From: Armatimonadota bacterium
GTDB taxonomy: Bacteria > Armatimonadota > Armatimonadia > Armatimonadales > Capsulimonadaceae
Assembly: GCA_025354405.1 (NCBI GenBank)
Contig: JANXMY010000002.1
Coordinates: 1 to 32,449, forward strand
Length of the DNA stretch: 32,449 nt
Reading direction: 5' to 3'
The position numbers were made by a program, and so were the translations under genes. Shown here piece after piece: positions 15,401 through 24,443 of this stretch. Numbering within the stretch: the first letter of the stretch is position 1; every line of letters starts with the position of its first letter. The notes beneath the pieces were generated by a model, which was not told the DNA's origin, searched no databases, and saw only the letters and a list, made by a program, of their open reading frames with translations.

Positions 15401-15699
15401 ATGAATACAGCACACTAATCGACGCGCAGCATCTCGTTTCCGATCAAATCTCAATCATCGGCCGCAACTTCGAAACGCATGAAGATACCCAGGGCTTCTA
15501 CCGCCCCGCAGATGCGGCCCTGGACGGCGCGGGGCAGGGCGCCTGGTTTGGCGGGCTATTCGGACTGATGCTGGGAGCGATGGGCTTCTTCGTGATGCCT
15601 GTGGTCGGGGCGGTTCTGATCATGGGGTCGCTTGCGGATATGATCGCTGGAGCTATCGGCGGAGCAGGGGCGGGGGCATCCTCAAACTGCATTTCATGA
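15401..15699 (+). pseudogene. DUF1269-like membrane stress protein, frameshifted and truncated
   Basis: A good ribosome binding site (AGGGAGGAACAG) precedes ATG at 15401, but that frame stops after MNTAH. The neighbouring frame continues with LIDAQHLVSDQISIIGRNF, then ALDGAGQGAWFGGLFGLMLG, two hydrophobic segments and GAIGGAGAGA. This resembles the N-terminal ferredoxin-like fold and glycine-rich membrane hairpin of DUF1269/general-stress-17M-type proteins. A deletion or frameshift near the start and loss of everything after the second hydrophobic segment mark it as a relic. Confidence 0.6.
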
Positions 15700-16820
15700 C
15701 TTCACTCGATCCCCTCTTTAACGGCCCGCGCGGGGTTCCGAATCTCTTCCAGAACGGATTTACCGTCCACGGCTCTGATGACGGCGACCGGAAAGACCCG
15801 CACAATATTCTGATCAAAGATGCCGCGACTCTCGAAGGCACCTCGCGAATCACGTCTGTCGCCTTCGACAAGACAGGGACGCTGACGGAAGGCAGGCCCT
15901 TGGTCAGTGCCGTGTACGCGGCGGAGGGGATGGACGAGAACGAAGCGATTCGGCGTCTGGCGGCCGCCGAGCAGAACTCCAGCCATCCATTGGCAGTCGC
16001 CATTCTGGCGGAAGCGGCGCAGCGCAAGTTGCCCCAGACGGCCCATGTCAAGGATTTCCAGAACGTCGCGGGCCACGGTCTCCAGGCAACCATAGATGGA
16101 AAGAATGTGCTTGTCGGAAATGCCAGCCTGTTCACGGACAAAAAAGTGGCATTTGCCCCGATCCAGAAGGGGATTGACCAGCAGCTTGCAGCAGGCCAGA
16201 CCATGATCCTGCTGGCGGTGGACGGCAAAGCCGCCGCGGTGGTCGGCGTGACCGACCCCATCAAACCCTCAGCCAAGCGAGCCGTGGCGGAGCTCAAGAA
16301 ACTCGGCATCAAGGCAGCGATGGTCAGCGGCGACAACCAGGCGGTGGCGGAGCGTGTCGGCAGGGAGATCGGGATCGACCGGGTCTTTGCTGAGGTGCTG
16401 CCGGAGAACAAGGCGGATTTCGTCAAGAAGCTCCAAAGTGAAGGTGAGTTCGTGGCGATGGTCGGCGACGGCGTCAACGACGCCCCTGCACTGGCACAGG
16501 CAGACATCGGGATTGCGATCGGGGCCGGCACGGACGTGGCGATTGAGGCGGCAAAGATCGTGCTGATGAAATCGGACCCGCTGGATATCGTCAATGCCAT
16601 TTTGCTCTCGAAGGCCACTGTGCGGAAGATGAAGCAGAATCTGGTCTGGGCCAGCGTTTATAACGTCCTGGCGATTCCCGTGGCCGCCGGTGCATTCTAC
16701 CACTCGCTGGGCTGGTCGCTGCGCCCGGAAGTCTCGGCTCTGCTGATGTCGGCCTCGTCGATCATCGTGGCCGTCAATGCCGTGATGCTGCGCCGATCTG
16801 AGAGGGATCTTATTAAATGA
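15696..16820 (+). pseudogene. C-terminal half of a P1B-type (copper) ATPase
   Basis: From about 15811 the frame reads ILIKDAATLEG, then AFDKTGTLTEGRP (phosphorylated Asp), SSHPLAVAIL (the His-Pro motif of P1B pumps), VGDGVNDAPALAQADIGIAI and the final two membrane helices. The heavy-metal domain, first six helices, actuator domain and the CPC ion-binding motif are all missing; roughly 400 residues are lost. The first about 38 codons (15696-15810) are unrelated to any ATPase and look like joined foreign sequence. The ATG at 15696 overlaps the end of the DUF1269-like relic. Without the ion channel it cannot pump, so a pseudogene is the best reading. Confidence 0.82.
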
Positions 16821-16981
16821 CCTGCACAATAAAAATAAAAATAGCCACTTTCATCCCCCCTCGCTATGAGCGAGTCTACTTTACCCTCGCGGAACTGGGT
16901 AAACTCCGGCGAATAATCGACTACTTGCCTAAATTTCCACGTTCCTCTCCTCCAGAATGAAAAGTTTAACGTGTCGTACTA
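16821..16981. other. Intergenic, no gene seen
   Basis: An AT-rich stretch after the ATPase remnant. I see no coding frame, no T-tailed hairpin and no clear repeat. Confidence 0.6.
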
Positions 16982-17010
16982 TTGACTAGTTCCAGATAAG
17001 CTGCTATAAT
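16982..17010 (+). promoter_or_regulatory. Promoter of the Fur-type repressor and katG
   Basis: TTGACT (16982-16987), 17 bases, TATAAT (17005-17010). The transcript would begin about 3 nt before the ATG at 17020, so the first message may be nearly leaderless. Confidence 0.75.
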
Positions 17011-17019
17011 AGAGTTATA
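17005..17019. promoter_or_regulatory. Candidate Fur/PerR-type box
   Basis: TATAATAGAGTTATA has 5-bp inverted arms around 5 bases. It resembles a PerR box but with two extra central bases. It covers the whole -10 and reaches the start codon, fitting autorepression. Confidence 0.5.
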
Positions 17020-19724
<2,705 letters not shown>

Positions 19725-19765
19725 TGGAATTGCTCTCTCCGTAGAGCTTAACTCAAGCCATTCGA

Positions 19766-19823
19766 GAAAAAGAGGCGGTAACAGTTGAACTGGTAATAGT
19801 TCGATTGTTACCGCCTCTTTTTC
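19766..19823. terminator. Strong bidirectional terminator after katG
   Basis: A perfect 18-bp stem, GAAAAAGAGGCGGTAACA with its complement at 19806-19823, encloses a 22-base loop that can form a small inner stem. The right arm ends in CTTTTTC. Confidence 0.9.
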
Positions 19824-19897
19824 TGTTGTCTCCCCCCTGACCACATTGGATGGCGACGCGCCATTTGGCCCTCGGTTACCCGGTCTTTCTACTTGGC

Positions 19898-19931
19898 ATG
19901 GGTATATGCAGTAGGGACTGCATATACCCAT
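19898..19931. repeat. Perfect 15-bp inverted repeat with AGGG loop
   Basis: ATGGGTATATGCAGT and ACTGCATATACCCAT flank AGGG. There is no T-run, so termination is unlikely. It lies just before the ribosome binding site AGGAAGG of a short frame at 19951, and could be an operator or a translation-controlling hairpin. Confidence 0.8.
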
Positions 19932-19950
19932 CCAGGAAGGACACTCGGGC

Positions 19951-20100
19951 ATGCCCACACTCACCTATCGGACTGATCCGGTCCGGCACAAGCAAAACAT
20001 GATAGATAAGCAGCGCAAAGCTAATCTTGTCGTATCCATAATGCCTGCTCTTTCTCTGGTGTTGCTTGTGAGTAGTAGAAGCTGTATACCCACTGACTAA
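19951..20100 (+). CDS. Small membrane protein candidate, 49 residues
   Basis: ATG at 19951 has AGGAAGG ten bases upstream. The product has a charged first half (RTDPVRHKQNMIDKQRK) and a hydrophobic segment (VVSIMPALSLVLLVS), ending SRSCIPTD. Its hydrophobic segment resembles the start of the next frame at 20130 (LPSLALGLLVSLVRS), so the two may be related beginnings of one gene, one of them a duplicate. No family is recognised. Confidence 0.35.
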   Translation: MPTLTYRTDPVRHKQNMIDKQRKANLVVSIMPALSLVLLVSSRSCIPTD

Positions 20101-20129
20101 ACCGCGCTTGCCCTGATCGGTAAACCCCC

Positions 20130-20825
20130 ATGTTTCAGCCGCAACGACTCAACTCATTCTTGCTTCTGGTAGTTCTCCCATCTTTGGCTCTGGGACTGCT
20201 TGTTTCTCTTGTGCGCTCCCGGCCTCCGAAACCCGCCGCTGCGGGCTCAGCATCCGGGGGTACCCAGGCCTTTTCGCTGCAGCTGGTCTATCCGGGGGCA
20301 AGAACCTCATCACTCAGTTCACACACGTCAGCAGACAAAAAATATCGCTCCTTACGGAAGGGCAAGTGGATAAGTATTGAAAATCCACAAATCCCTGTAG
20401 GCGGAGCATCTCGCTCTTGTTTTAGCACAGGGACGACTAGCCCAGTCAGCGGGGCATGGGAAGTTTGTAACTCGGATGGTAAGACGATTGACACAGGCTG
20501 CAGCCCGGGCGGAAACGGTACAAACAACCTCTTTAACGTCGGCCCTCCCTCCATGTCAGGAGGGCCGGTGAACGTCAAAGCGCTTAGCGGGGCCACGGTT
20601 GCGACAGACTATATTTTCCGCTCCACTTCCACTTCAGGATCATCGTCGGGGTCGTTTGACGTGGTCGCGCGAGTACCTTCCGTCACTCTGATCGCCGGCA
20701 GAACTGAGCGGCTTGGCATTATTTACTCGCCGTCACTTCGCCGCCACTGCTCCTATCCCGTTCCGCGGCCTCCTGCGCATCTCCCTGCGTTTCATAGTGC
20801 AGGTTTTTCTCCGCACGGACAGTAG
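20130..20825 (+). CDS. Hypothetical Ser/Gly-rich membrane-anchored protein
   Basis: A 231-residue frame. An N-terminal hydrophobic segment (LLLVVLPSLALGLLVSLV) follows MFQPQRLNSF and would act as anchor or signal. The remainder is rich in Ser, Gly and Thr with four scattered Cys and no motif I know; STSTSGSSSGSF is a low-complexity stretch. The last 107 nt overlap the convergent RsbW-like gene, and the final residues (RRHCSYPVPRPPAHLP) read like antisense sequence rather than protein. The original gene probably ended or was truncated near 20720. No ribosome binding site is clear. It could be real but damaged. Confidence 0.4.
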   Translation: MFQPQRLNSFLLLVVLPSLALGLLVSLVRSRPPKPAAAGSASGGTQAFSLQLVYPGARTSSLSSHTSADKKYRSLRKGKWISIENPQIPVGGASRSCFSTGTTSPVSGAWEVCNSDGKTIDTGCSPGGNGTNNLFNVGPPSMSGGPVNVKALSGATVATDYIFRSTSTSGSSSGSFDVVARVPSVTLIAGRTERLGIIYSPSLRRHCSYPVPRPPAHLPAFHSAGFSPHGQ

Positions 20826-21213
20826 TCCCGCGCGGGTCGGTCGCAGTGAAATCGAGTTTGTCCGTCAATCCTTCGACCAGTAATAATCCCCAGCCGCCCA
20901 TGCGCTCACCCTCCTTAAAGTCAGCACGTATCGTGCCGACAGGAGCGACATCTTTGGGAGTAAAACCCTCGCCAGCATCTGTCACAGTGATTACGACTCG
21001 CGGCTTGTAGTACTCGAGAGTGACCAGAAAGTGGGTTTCTTTGGACCTGGCGTGTCTGACAACATTGGTGCAAAGCTCTGCGACAATAGTCTCAACATCA
21101 TCGATGTCGTGTTTGTTGACTTTCAAATCTTCTAGAAGAGTACGGCTCAGAAGCCGCGTCGTGCGAACAAAAGTCGCGTCTTCAGGCAGATCCAGCGATA
21201 ATCGAAGTATCAT
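20719..21213 (-). CDS. rsbW: RsbW-like anti-sigma factor serine kinase
   Basis: A 164-residue GHKL ATPase of the RsbW/SpoIIAB type. The N box is ETIVAELCTNVVRHARS, the next block ITVTDAGEGFTP is the G1 box, and MGGWGLLLVEGLTDKLDF is the G2 region with its lid. These proteins bind a stress sigma factor and phosphorylate its anti-anti-sigma partner. The gene follows a decayed PP2C-type gene by about 13 nt, the order seen in general-stress modules. The C-terminal 30 residues are charged and overlap the convergent frame from the left. No sigma factor or STAS-domain partner is visible in the window. Confidence 0.85.
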   Translation of the reverse strand: MILRLSLDLPEDATFVRTTRLLSRTLLEDLKVNKHDIDDVETIVAELCTNVVRHARSKETHFLVTLEYYKPRVVITVTDAGEGFTPKDVAPVGTIRADFKEGERMGGWGLLLVEGLTDKLDFTATDPRGTTVRAEKNLHYETQGDAQEAAERDRSSGGEVTASK

Positions 21214-21226
21214 AATATTTCCTCAT

Positions 21227-21565
21227 TTATCCGTCCCAATGCTTCGGCCCCAATGCTGCGACCCCTTTGTTTCGATCTGGCGGGTTAAGTCGGGCGAAAA
21301 GGAGGCAAACATCGTCGCGCAGGTCCCTGCCTTCGAAGTCGCAAGCACCGCGGTAAATGGCCTGAGGGAGTTTCCGCAGCGAGGCGGCTGGCCCTGCCTT
21401 TTCCGCACGTGCTGTCAAGCCTTTAATACTCAGGAACGCCTGGGCACGCCATGCCTCGGTGATCCCATCAGTCGTCATCATTATAGTATCTCCCGAATAG
21501 TATCCCCCGAAGTCAGCAGCAGAGCATCCGTGATCTTTTCTGCCGAAGCTTGGGCAGCCATTGCC
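21227..21565 (-). pseudogene. C-terminal remnant of an RsbU/SpoIIE-type PP2C phosphatase
   Basis: The minus frame contains ADFGGYYSGDTIMMTTDGIT followed by EAW, then a helical part and RDLRDDVCLLFARL. These are the last conserved blocks of PP2C-like serine phosphatases that activate stress sigma factors (GD plus TDG near the metal site, DD in the final strand). Upstream, the frame from about 21570 to 21706 shows only scrambled sequence, so the metal-binding N-terminal half and the sensor are missing or frameshifted. The last codons run close to the RsbW-like start, as expected of an operon. Confidence 0.7.
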
Positions 21566-21728
21566 GCCTATAAAGCAGGGGAAGGCCCGGAGTCGGAAAT
21601 GTTGGGCATAGCGGAAGTCATTCTGCTTTCTGTCGGTTTTTGTCGACGGGGCTTGTGTTCTTAGCAGCGAGAGGCTTGGTAACGGCTGGAGAAATCGGTC
21701 TATCACTCATCACTAGTATAAATTCGTT

Positions 21729-21753
21729 ATACCCACCGTTTTGAAACAGAAAC
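21729..21753 (-). promoter_or_regulatory. Sigma-B-type promoter candidate before the RsbU/RsbW unit
   Basis: On the minus strand GTTTCT (21748-21753), 13 bases, GGGTAT (21729-21734). The pattern fits the sigma-B consensus GTTT-N13/15-GGGTA and would explain self-amplifying control of a stress module. Confidence 0.5.
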
Positions 21754-21759
21754 CAGGAA

Positions 21760-21931
21760 GAATGCGTGCATGATGAGCGAATCGCTGCTTGCGATCACTC
21801 CCCCCGTAGGTGCCAAGCATTTGAATCCGGCCTCCAAAAGCCGGGCTGTTCGGAGAAAGCCCTTCCGGGGCTGAGGGAAAATTCCAGGTTATCTCTGTAT
21901 ATGTATTAGCAATCGTGTTCAGATTTTCTCC
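21760..21931. other. Intergenic with three short hairpins, no gene seen
   Basis: Consecutive small stems can be drawn at ATCGC/GCGAT, CCGGC/GCCGG and GGGCT/AGCCC (about 21780-21860), all on the plus strand. No known riboswitch consensus matched by eye. Confidence 0.3.
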
Positions 21932-22012
21932 ATGCTGGATGCGCTGGTGAGGGTGGTGGCAGATGCCTTCAGTGCGGTGACTACCGATAGGCCATACCGC
22001 TTTCTTCCTACA
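21932..22012 (+). pseudogene. HD-GYP domain shard
   Basis: The frame MLDALVRVVADAF continuing SAVTTDRPYR matches the conserved segment of HD-GYP phosphodiesterases (R-V-ADAFDA-TSDRPYR); the intact gene at 30138 has the equivalent LFAVVDVWDALRSDRPYRK. It soon hits a stop and has no other part of the domain near it. Confidence 0.55.
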
Positions 22013-22146
22013 GATCTATATTCTAGGCACTGAAATGGCTTTGGGCCTCGCTGCCTTGATTGTGTATAGCTGGCGCTGCCTCGCTGGAATAAGCCGGGAG
22101 AATAACCGCCATGCAAACGGGTACAATACCGCAGGAGATTTTAGCC

Positions 22147-23043
22147 ATGCCCTATGCCGTTAAGCTTGATCAAGAGAAGAAAGTCAAACTGAGTGAGTAC
22201 TCACCTGATGACAAGGGGAAAGAGGACAAAGATGTCAGCGCGGTCATGCTGGCGAAGCTGGGGGCTGAGCTGAACGAGCTTCAGGAATGGATGTACGCTG
22301 CCCAGACGCACAGTGTACTGATCGTGCTGCAGGGTCTGGACACGTCGGGCAAGGACGGTACAATCGCCCATGTAATGGCCAGTATGAACCCGCAGGGATG
22401 CGCTGTTTCGTCATTTAAGGTTCCGACGCCTGAAGAAGCTGCCCATGATTTCCTGTGGCGCATCCATAAGCAGACACCAGGTAAAGGCCTGATGATGATC
22501 TTTAACCGTTCGCACTACGAAGACGTGCTGGTGACGCGTGTCCATAAGCTGGTGACGGACGATGTGGTTAAAGACCGTTATGTGCAGATCAGAGACTTTG
22601 AGAAGCTGCTGGCGGACAACAATACGATTATCCTGAAGTTCTTCCTGCATATCAGCAAAGACGAGCAGAAGGCGCGGCTGGAAGCGCGGGAGCAGGACGA
22701 GCAGAAGGCCTGGAAGTTGTCCGTGGGGGATTGGGAAGAACGTCAGTTCTGGGATGACTACACGGCCGCCTATGAGGATACCCTGGGGGCGACATCCTCC
22801 CAATGTGCTCCGTGGTACATCGTGCCGGCGGACCACAAATGGTTCCGAAACCTGGCTGTTGCGACCGCACTCGTCGAAACCTTGCGTCCGTATAAAGCCG
22901 ACTGGGAAGAAGCCCTGAAGAAACTGGGGGTGGAGCGCAAAGCCGAGCTGGCCGAGGTGCGCCGTACGGAAGGCACCAGCGACAGCGATCGGAAGCGTAA
23001 GACGCCTAAGCATAACACGTCAACGACGCATGTGACATCGTGA
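22147..23043 (+). CDS. ppk2: PPK2-family polyphosphate kinase
   Basis: A 298-residue protein with the PPK2 fold. Walker A is GLDTSGKDGT, the Walker B-like motif is FNRSHYEDVLV, and the lid region includes KARLEAREQDEQKAWKLS. Other family blocks are VSSFKVPTPEEAAHDFLWR, WDDYTAAYEDTL and WYIVPADHKWFRNL. It transfers phosphate between polyphosphate and nucleotides, either way depending on subclass. The start at 22147 has AGGAG nine bases upstream and matches the family N-terminus (MPYAVKLDQEKKVKLS); the ATG at 22111 has no such site. The C-terminal 25 residues are a polar tail (DRKRKTPKHNTSTTH). It is monocistronic, followed by a MITE-like element. Confidence 0.93.
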   Translation: MPYAVKLDQEKKVKLSEYSPDDKGKEDKDVSAVMLAKLGAELNELQEWMYAAQTHSVLIVLQGLDTSGKDGTIAHVMASMNPQGCAVSSFKVPTPEEAAHDFLWRIHKQTPGKGLMMIFNRSHYEDVLVTRVHKLVTDDVVKDRYVQIRDFEKLLADNNTIILKFFLHISKDEQKARLEAREQDEQKAWKLSVGDWEERQFWDDYTAAYEDTLGATSSQCAPWYIVPADHKWFRNLAVATALVETLRPYKADWEEALKKLGVERKAELAEVRRTEGTSDSDRKRKTPKHNTSTTHVTS

Positions 23044-23104
23044 TCTTGTAGGGGCGGGGCTTGCCCCCGCCCTCTGAATAGCCCCCCCCGCCTCCGAGGC
23101 CATT

Positions 23105-23268
23105 GCCGTCACCCGGATTGGAAATCCGGGTCTGTGATAAAGCGATTGTCTACTGCGTAGACATAAGAATGGCCGACGGGGAACTTGTCTTTGTTCATCG
23201 TATTGTCTTTGTCCGCCCGGCGGACACTCGCACTTTTATAGACCCGGATTTCCAATCTGGGTGATGGC
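23105..23268. repeat. 29-bp inverted repeat pair inside the MITE-like element
   Basis: The left arm 23105-23133 contains ACCCGGATTGGAAATCCGGG, itself a dyad. The right arm 23240-23268 is its reverse complement with two substitutions. The two ends could fold into one long stem. Confidence 0.85.
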
Positions 23269-23282
23269 TAAGACAGAAGACA

Positions 23283-23340
23283 AAGATAGGAGGGCGCGTG
23301 CGAAGATAGGAGGGCGCGTGCGAAGATAGAAAGGCGCGGC
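23283..23340. repeat. 20-bp tandem repeat, 2.9 copies
   Basis: AAGATAGGAGGGCGCGTGCG occurs at 23283-23302 and 23303-23322, then in a diverged partial copy to 23340 that runs into the right terminal repeat. Confidence 0.88.
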
Positions 23341-23351
23341 AAGCAGCGCCC

Positions 23352-24443
23352 CTACGGGGTCAGGACCTCGACCACCGGCGGCAATAAAATCGATTGCGGG
23401 TTGGTCGCGGCGGCGATGGCGGGAACGTTGTTCAGGAAGTGATAACAGACGCCGAACTCTGCCGGACCAGTGACAGTTGTGCCCAGACGGAATGTGACTG
23501 TGACGTTTCCCGCATTCGTTAGCCGCACCGTCATTTCCCGGCAGTCATCTGGGAGCTTCGTGATGGCCACGGCCAGGGCCTTGTCGCTGTCGATTAAGTG
23601 GAACCAACGCTGGGGCAGAAATACCTCCGCCGTGTCCGCGCTCCCCAGATAATCCACCCGCCCCGCGGTCGCCACGGACCAGTGGGCGTAAGGCGCATGC
23701 CCGAACTCAGTCCGCCATACAATCTCCGGGGCGTTCGCGTCTAGCTTTCCAAACACGTACCCGCCCACGCCGAAGTCGCAGGTCAGGGTGGGGGATGTGA
23801 CGGCGAGGGGCAGGGTAAAGACGATCTCGTCACCCGGCTTCGGCTGCTCCAAGGTGTGCGTGATAGTCGCCCAGGACTTGCAGGCGGTGATATCGACCTG
23901 AGATCTACATCCACACTTATCTGCAGGGTAGATCCCGGCACTAAGGACACTCTGGGCAAGCTGCTCCTCTGTATCGCCCGTGCTGCTGCCTTCTGTTTTG
24001 ACCACAACCCCATTTCGCGAAATTGCCGAAGGCTGACGTAAGTGCGATAGCCCGTCGTAAGTCACGGCGGAGATTGCGCCGTCCCAGTCCAGGGCGATAG
24101 AAAACTTTTGCTGCGTGCTATTGATCGCATCCGCTGCACTAGAGGTTACCTGCAGAGGATCTCCTATCTGTGCTTTCTCCTTTCCAGCGGCAAGTACATA
24201 TTCCTGGTCGGCGAATGGCTTCAGTGAAACGGCAAAGTCACAGGTGTAATCCTGGCTCCATTGGTCATCACCTAAATAAATGGGCGAAATCTGAAATGGA
24301 ACGGCCTGTCCCTCTTCATCTACCATTCCGAAATCAGAATCGAAAGTATCGTCTGGAAGAAGCAGGGTCGCTCTCAGCGGGTATAAAAACCGCCGAATTC
24401 CGTGCATCTCCTGCACCCGAATACGTGCCAAAACTTCACTCAT
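23352..24443 (-). CDS. Unknown protein coupled to KDO transferase
   Basis: A 363-residue protein with no signal peptide and a beta-rich, glycoside-hydrolase-accessory look: FLYPLRATLLLPDD, IALDWDGAISAVTYDGLSHL, YAHWSVATAGRVDYLG, VFLPQRWFHLIDSD, VTVRLTNAGNVTVTF-like strands. I do not recognise the family. Its ATG overlaps the waaA stop by four bases (ATGA), so it is probably made together with the LPS-core enzyme. The last codons are LTP then a TAG that belongs to the GTAGGGGC end of the MITE-like element, so the native C-terminus may have been altered. The Cys-rich bit ADKCGCRSQVDITACK around residues 175-190 is unusual. Confidence 0.7.
   Translation of the reverse strand: MSEVLARIRVQEMHGIRRFLYPLRATLLLPDDTFDSDFGMVDEEGQAVPFQISPIYLGDDQWSQDYTCDFAVSLKPFADQEYVLAAGKEKAQIGDPLQVTSSAADAINSTQQKFSIALDWDGAISAVTYDGLSHLRQPSAISRNGVVVKTEGSSTGDTEEQLAQSVLSAGIYPADKCGCRSQVDITACKSWATITHTLEQPKPGDEIVFTLPLAVTSPTLTCDFGVGGYVFGKLDANAPEIVWRTEFGHAPYAHWSVATAGRVDYLGSADTAEVFLPQRWFHLIDSDKALAVAITKLPDDCREMTVRLTNAGNVTVTFRLGTTVTGPAEFGVCYHFLNNVPAIAAATNPQSILLPPVVEVLTP

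Larger units (their letters stand above)
23048..23355. mobile_element. MITE-like element with 17-bp terminal inverted repeats
   Basis: GTAGGGGCGGGGCTTGC (23048-23064) and GCAAGCAGCGCCCCTAC (23339-23355) are inverted at 15 of 17 positions. Inside are a second 29-bp inverted pair (23105-23133 and 23240-23268, two mismatches) and a 20-bp tandem repeat. No transposase frame is present. The same terminus recurs at 31605-31621, suggesting a dispersed family. The right end contributes the stop codon of the gene at 23352. Confidence 0.65.

Noticed and set aside
15696-16820. Functional copper-exporting ATPase
   Set aside because: All ion-channel helices before the phosphorylation site, the CPC motif and the actuator domain are missing.
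19898-19931. Sigma-B-type promoter from GGGTAT in the left arm
   Set aside because: No GTTT-like -35 at 13 to 15 bases upstream; the motif is better explained by the inverted repeat.
21780-21880. Known riboswitch (TPP, cyclic-di-GMP, cyclic-di-AMP, SAM)
   Set aside because: Hairpins are short and the conserved core sequences are not found in order; no fitting downstream gene.
23283-23340. CRISPR array
   Set aside because: The 20-bp units are directly adjacent without spacers and lie in a repeat element; no cas genes are present.
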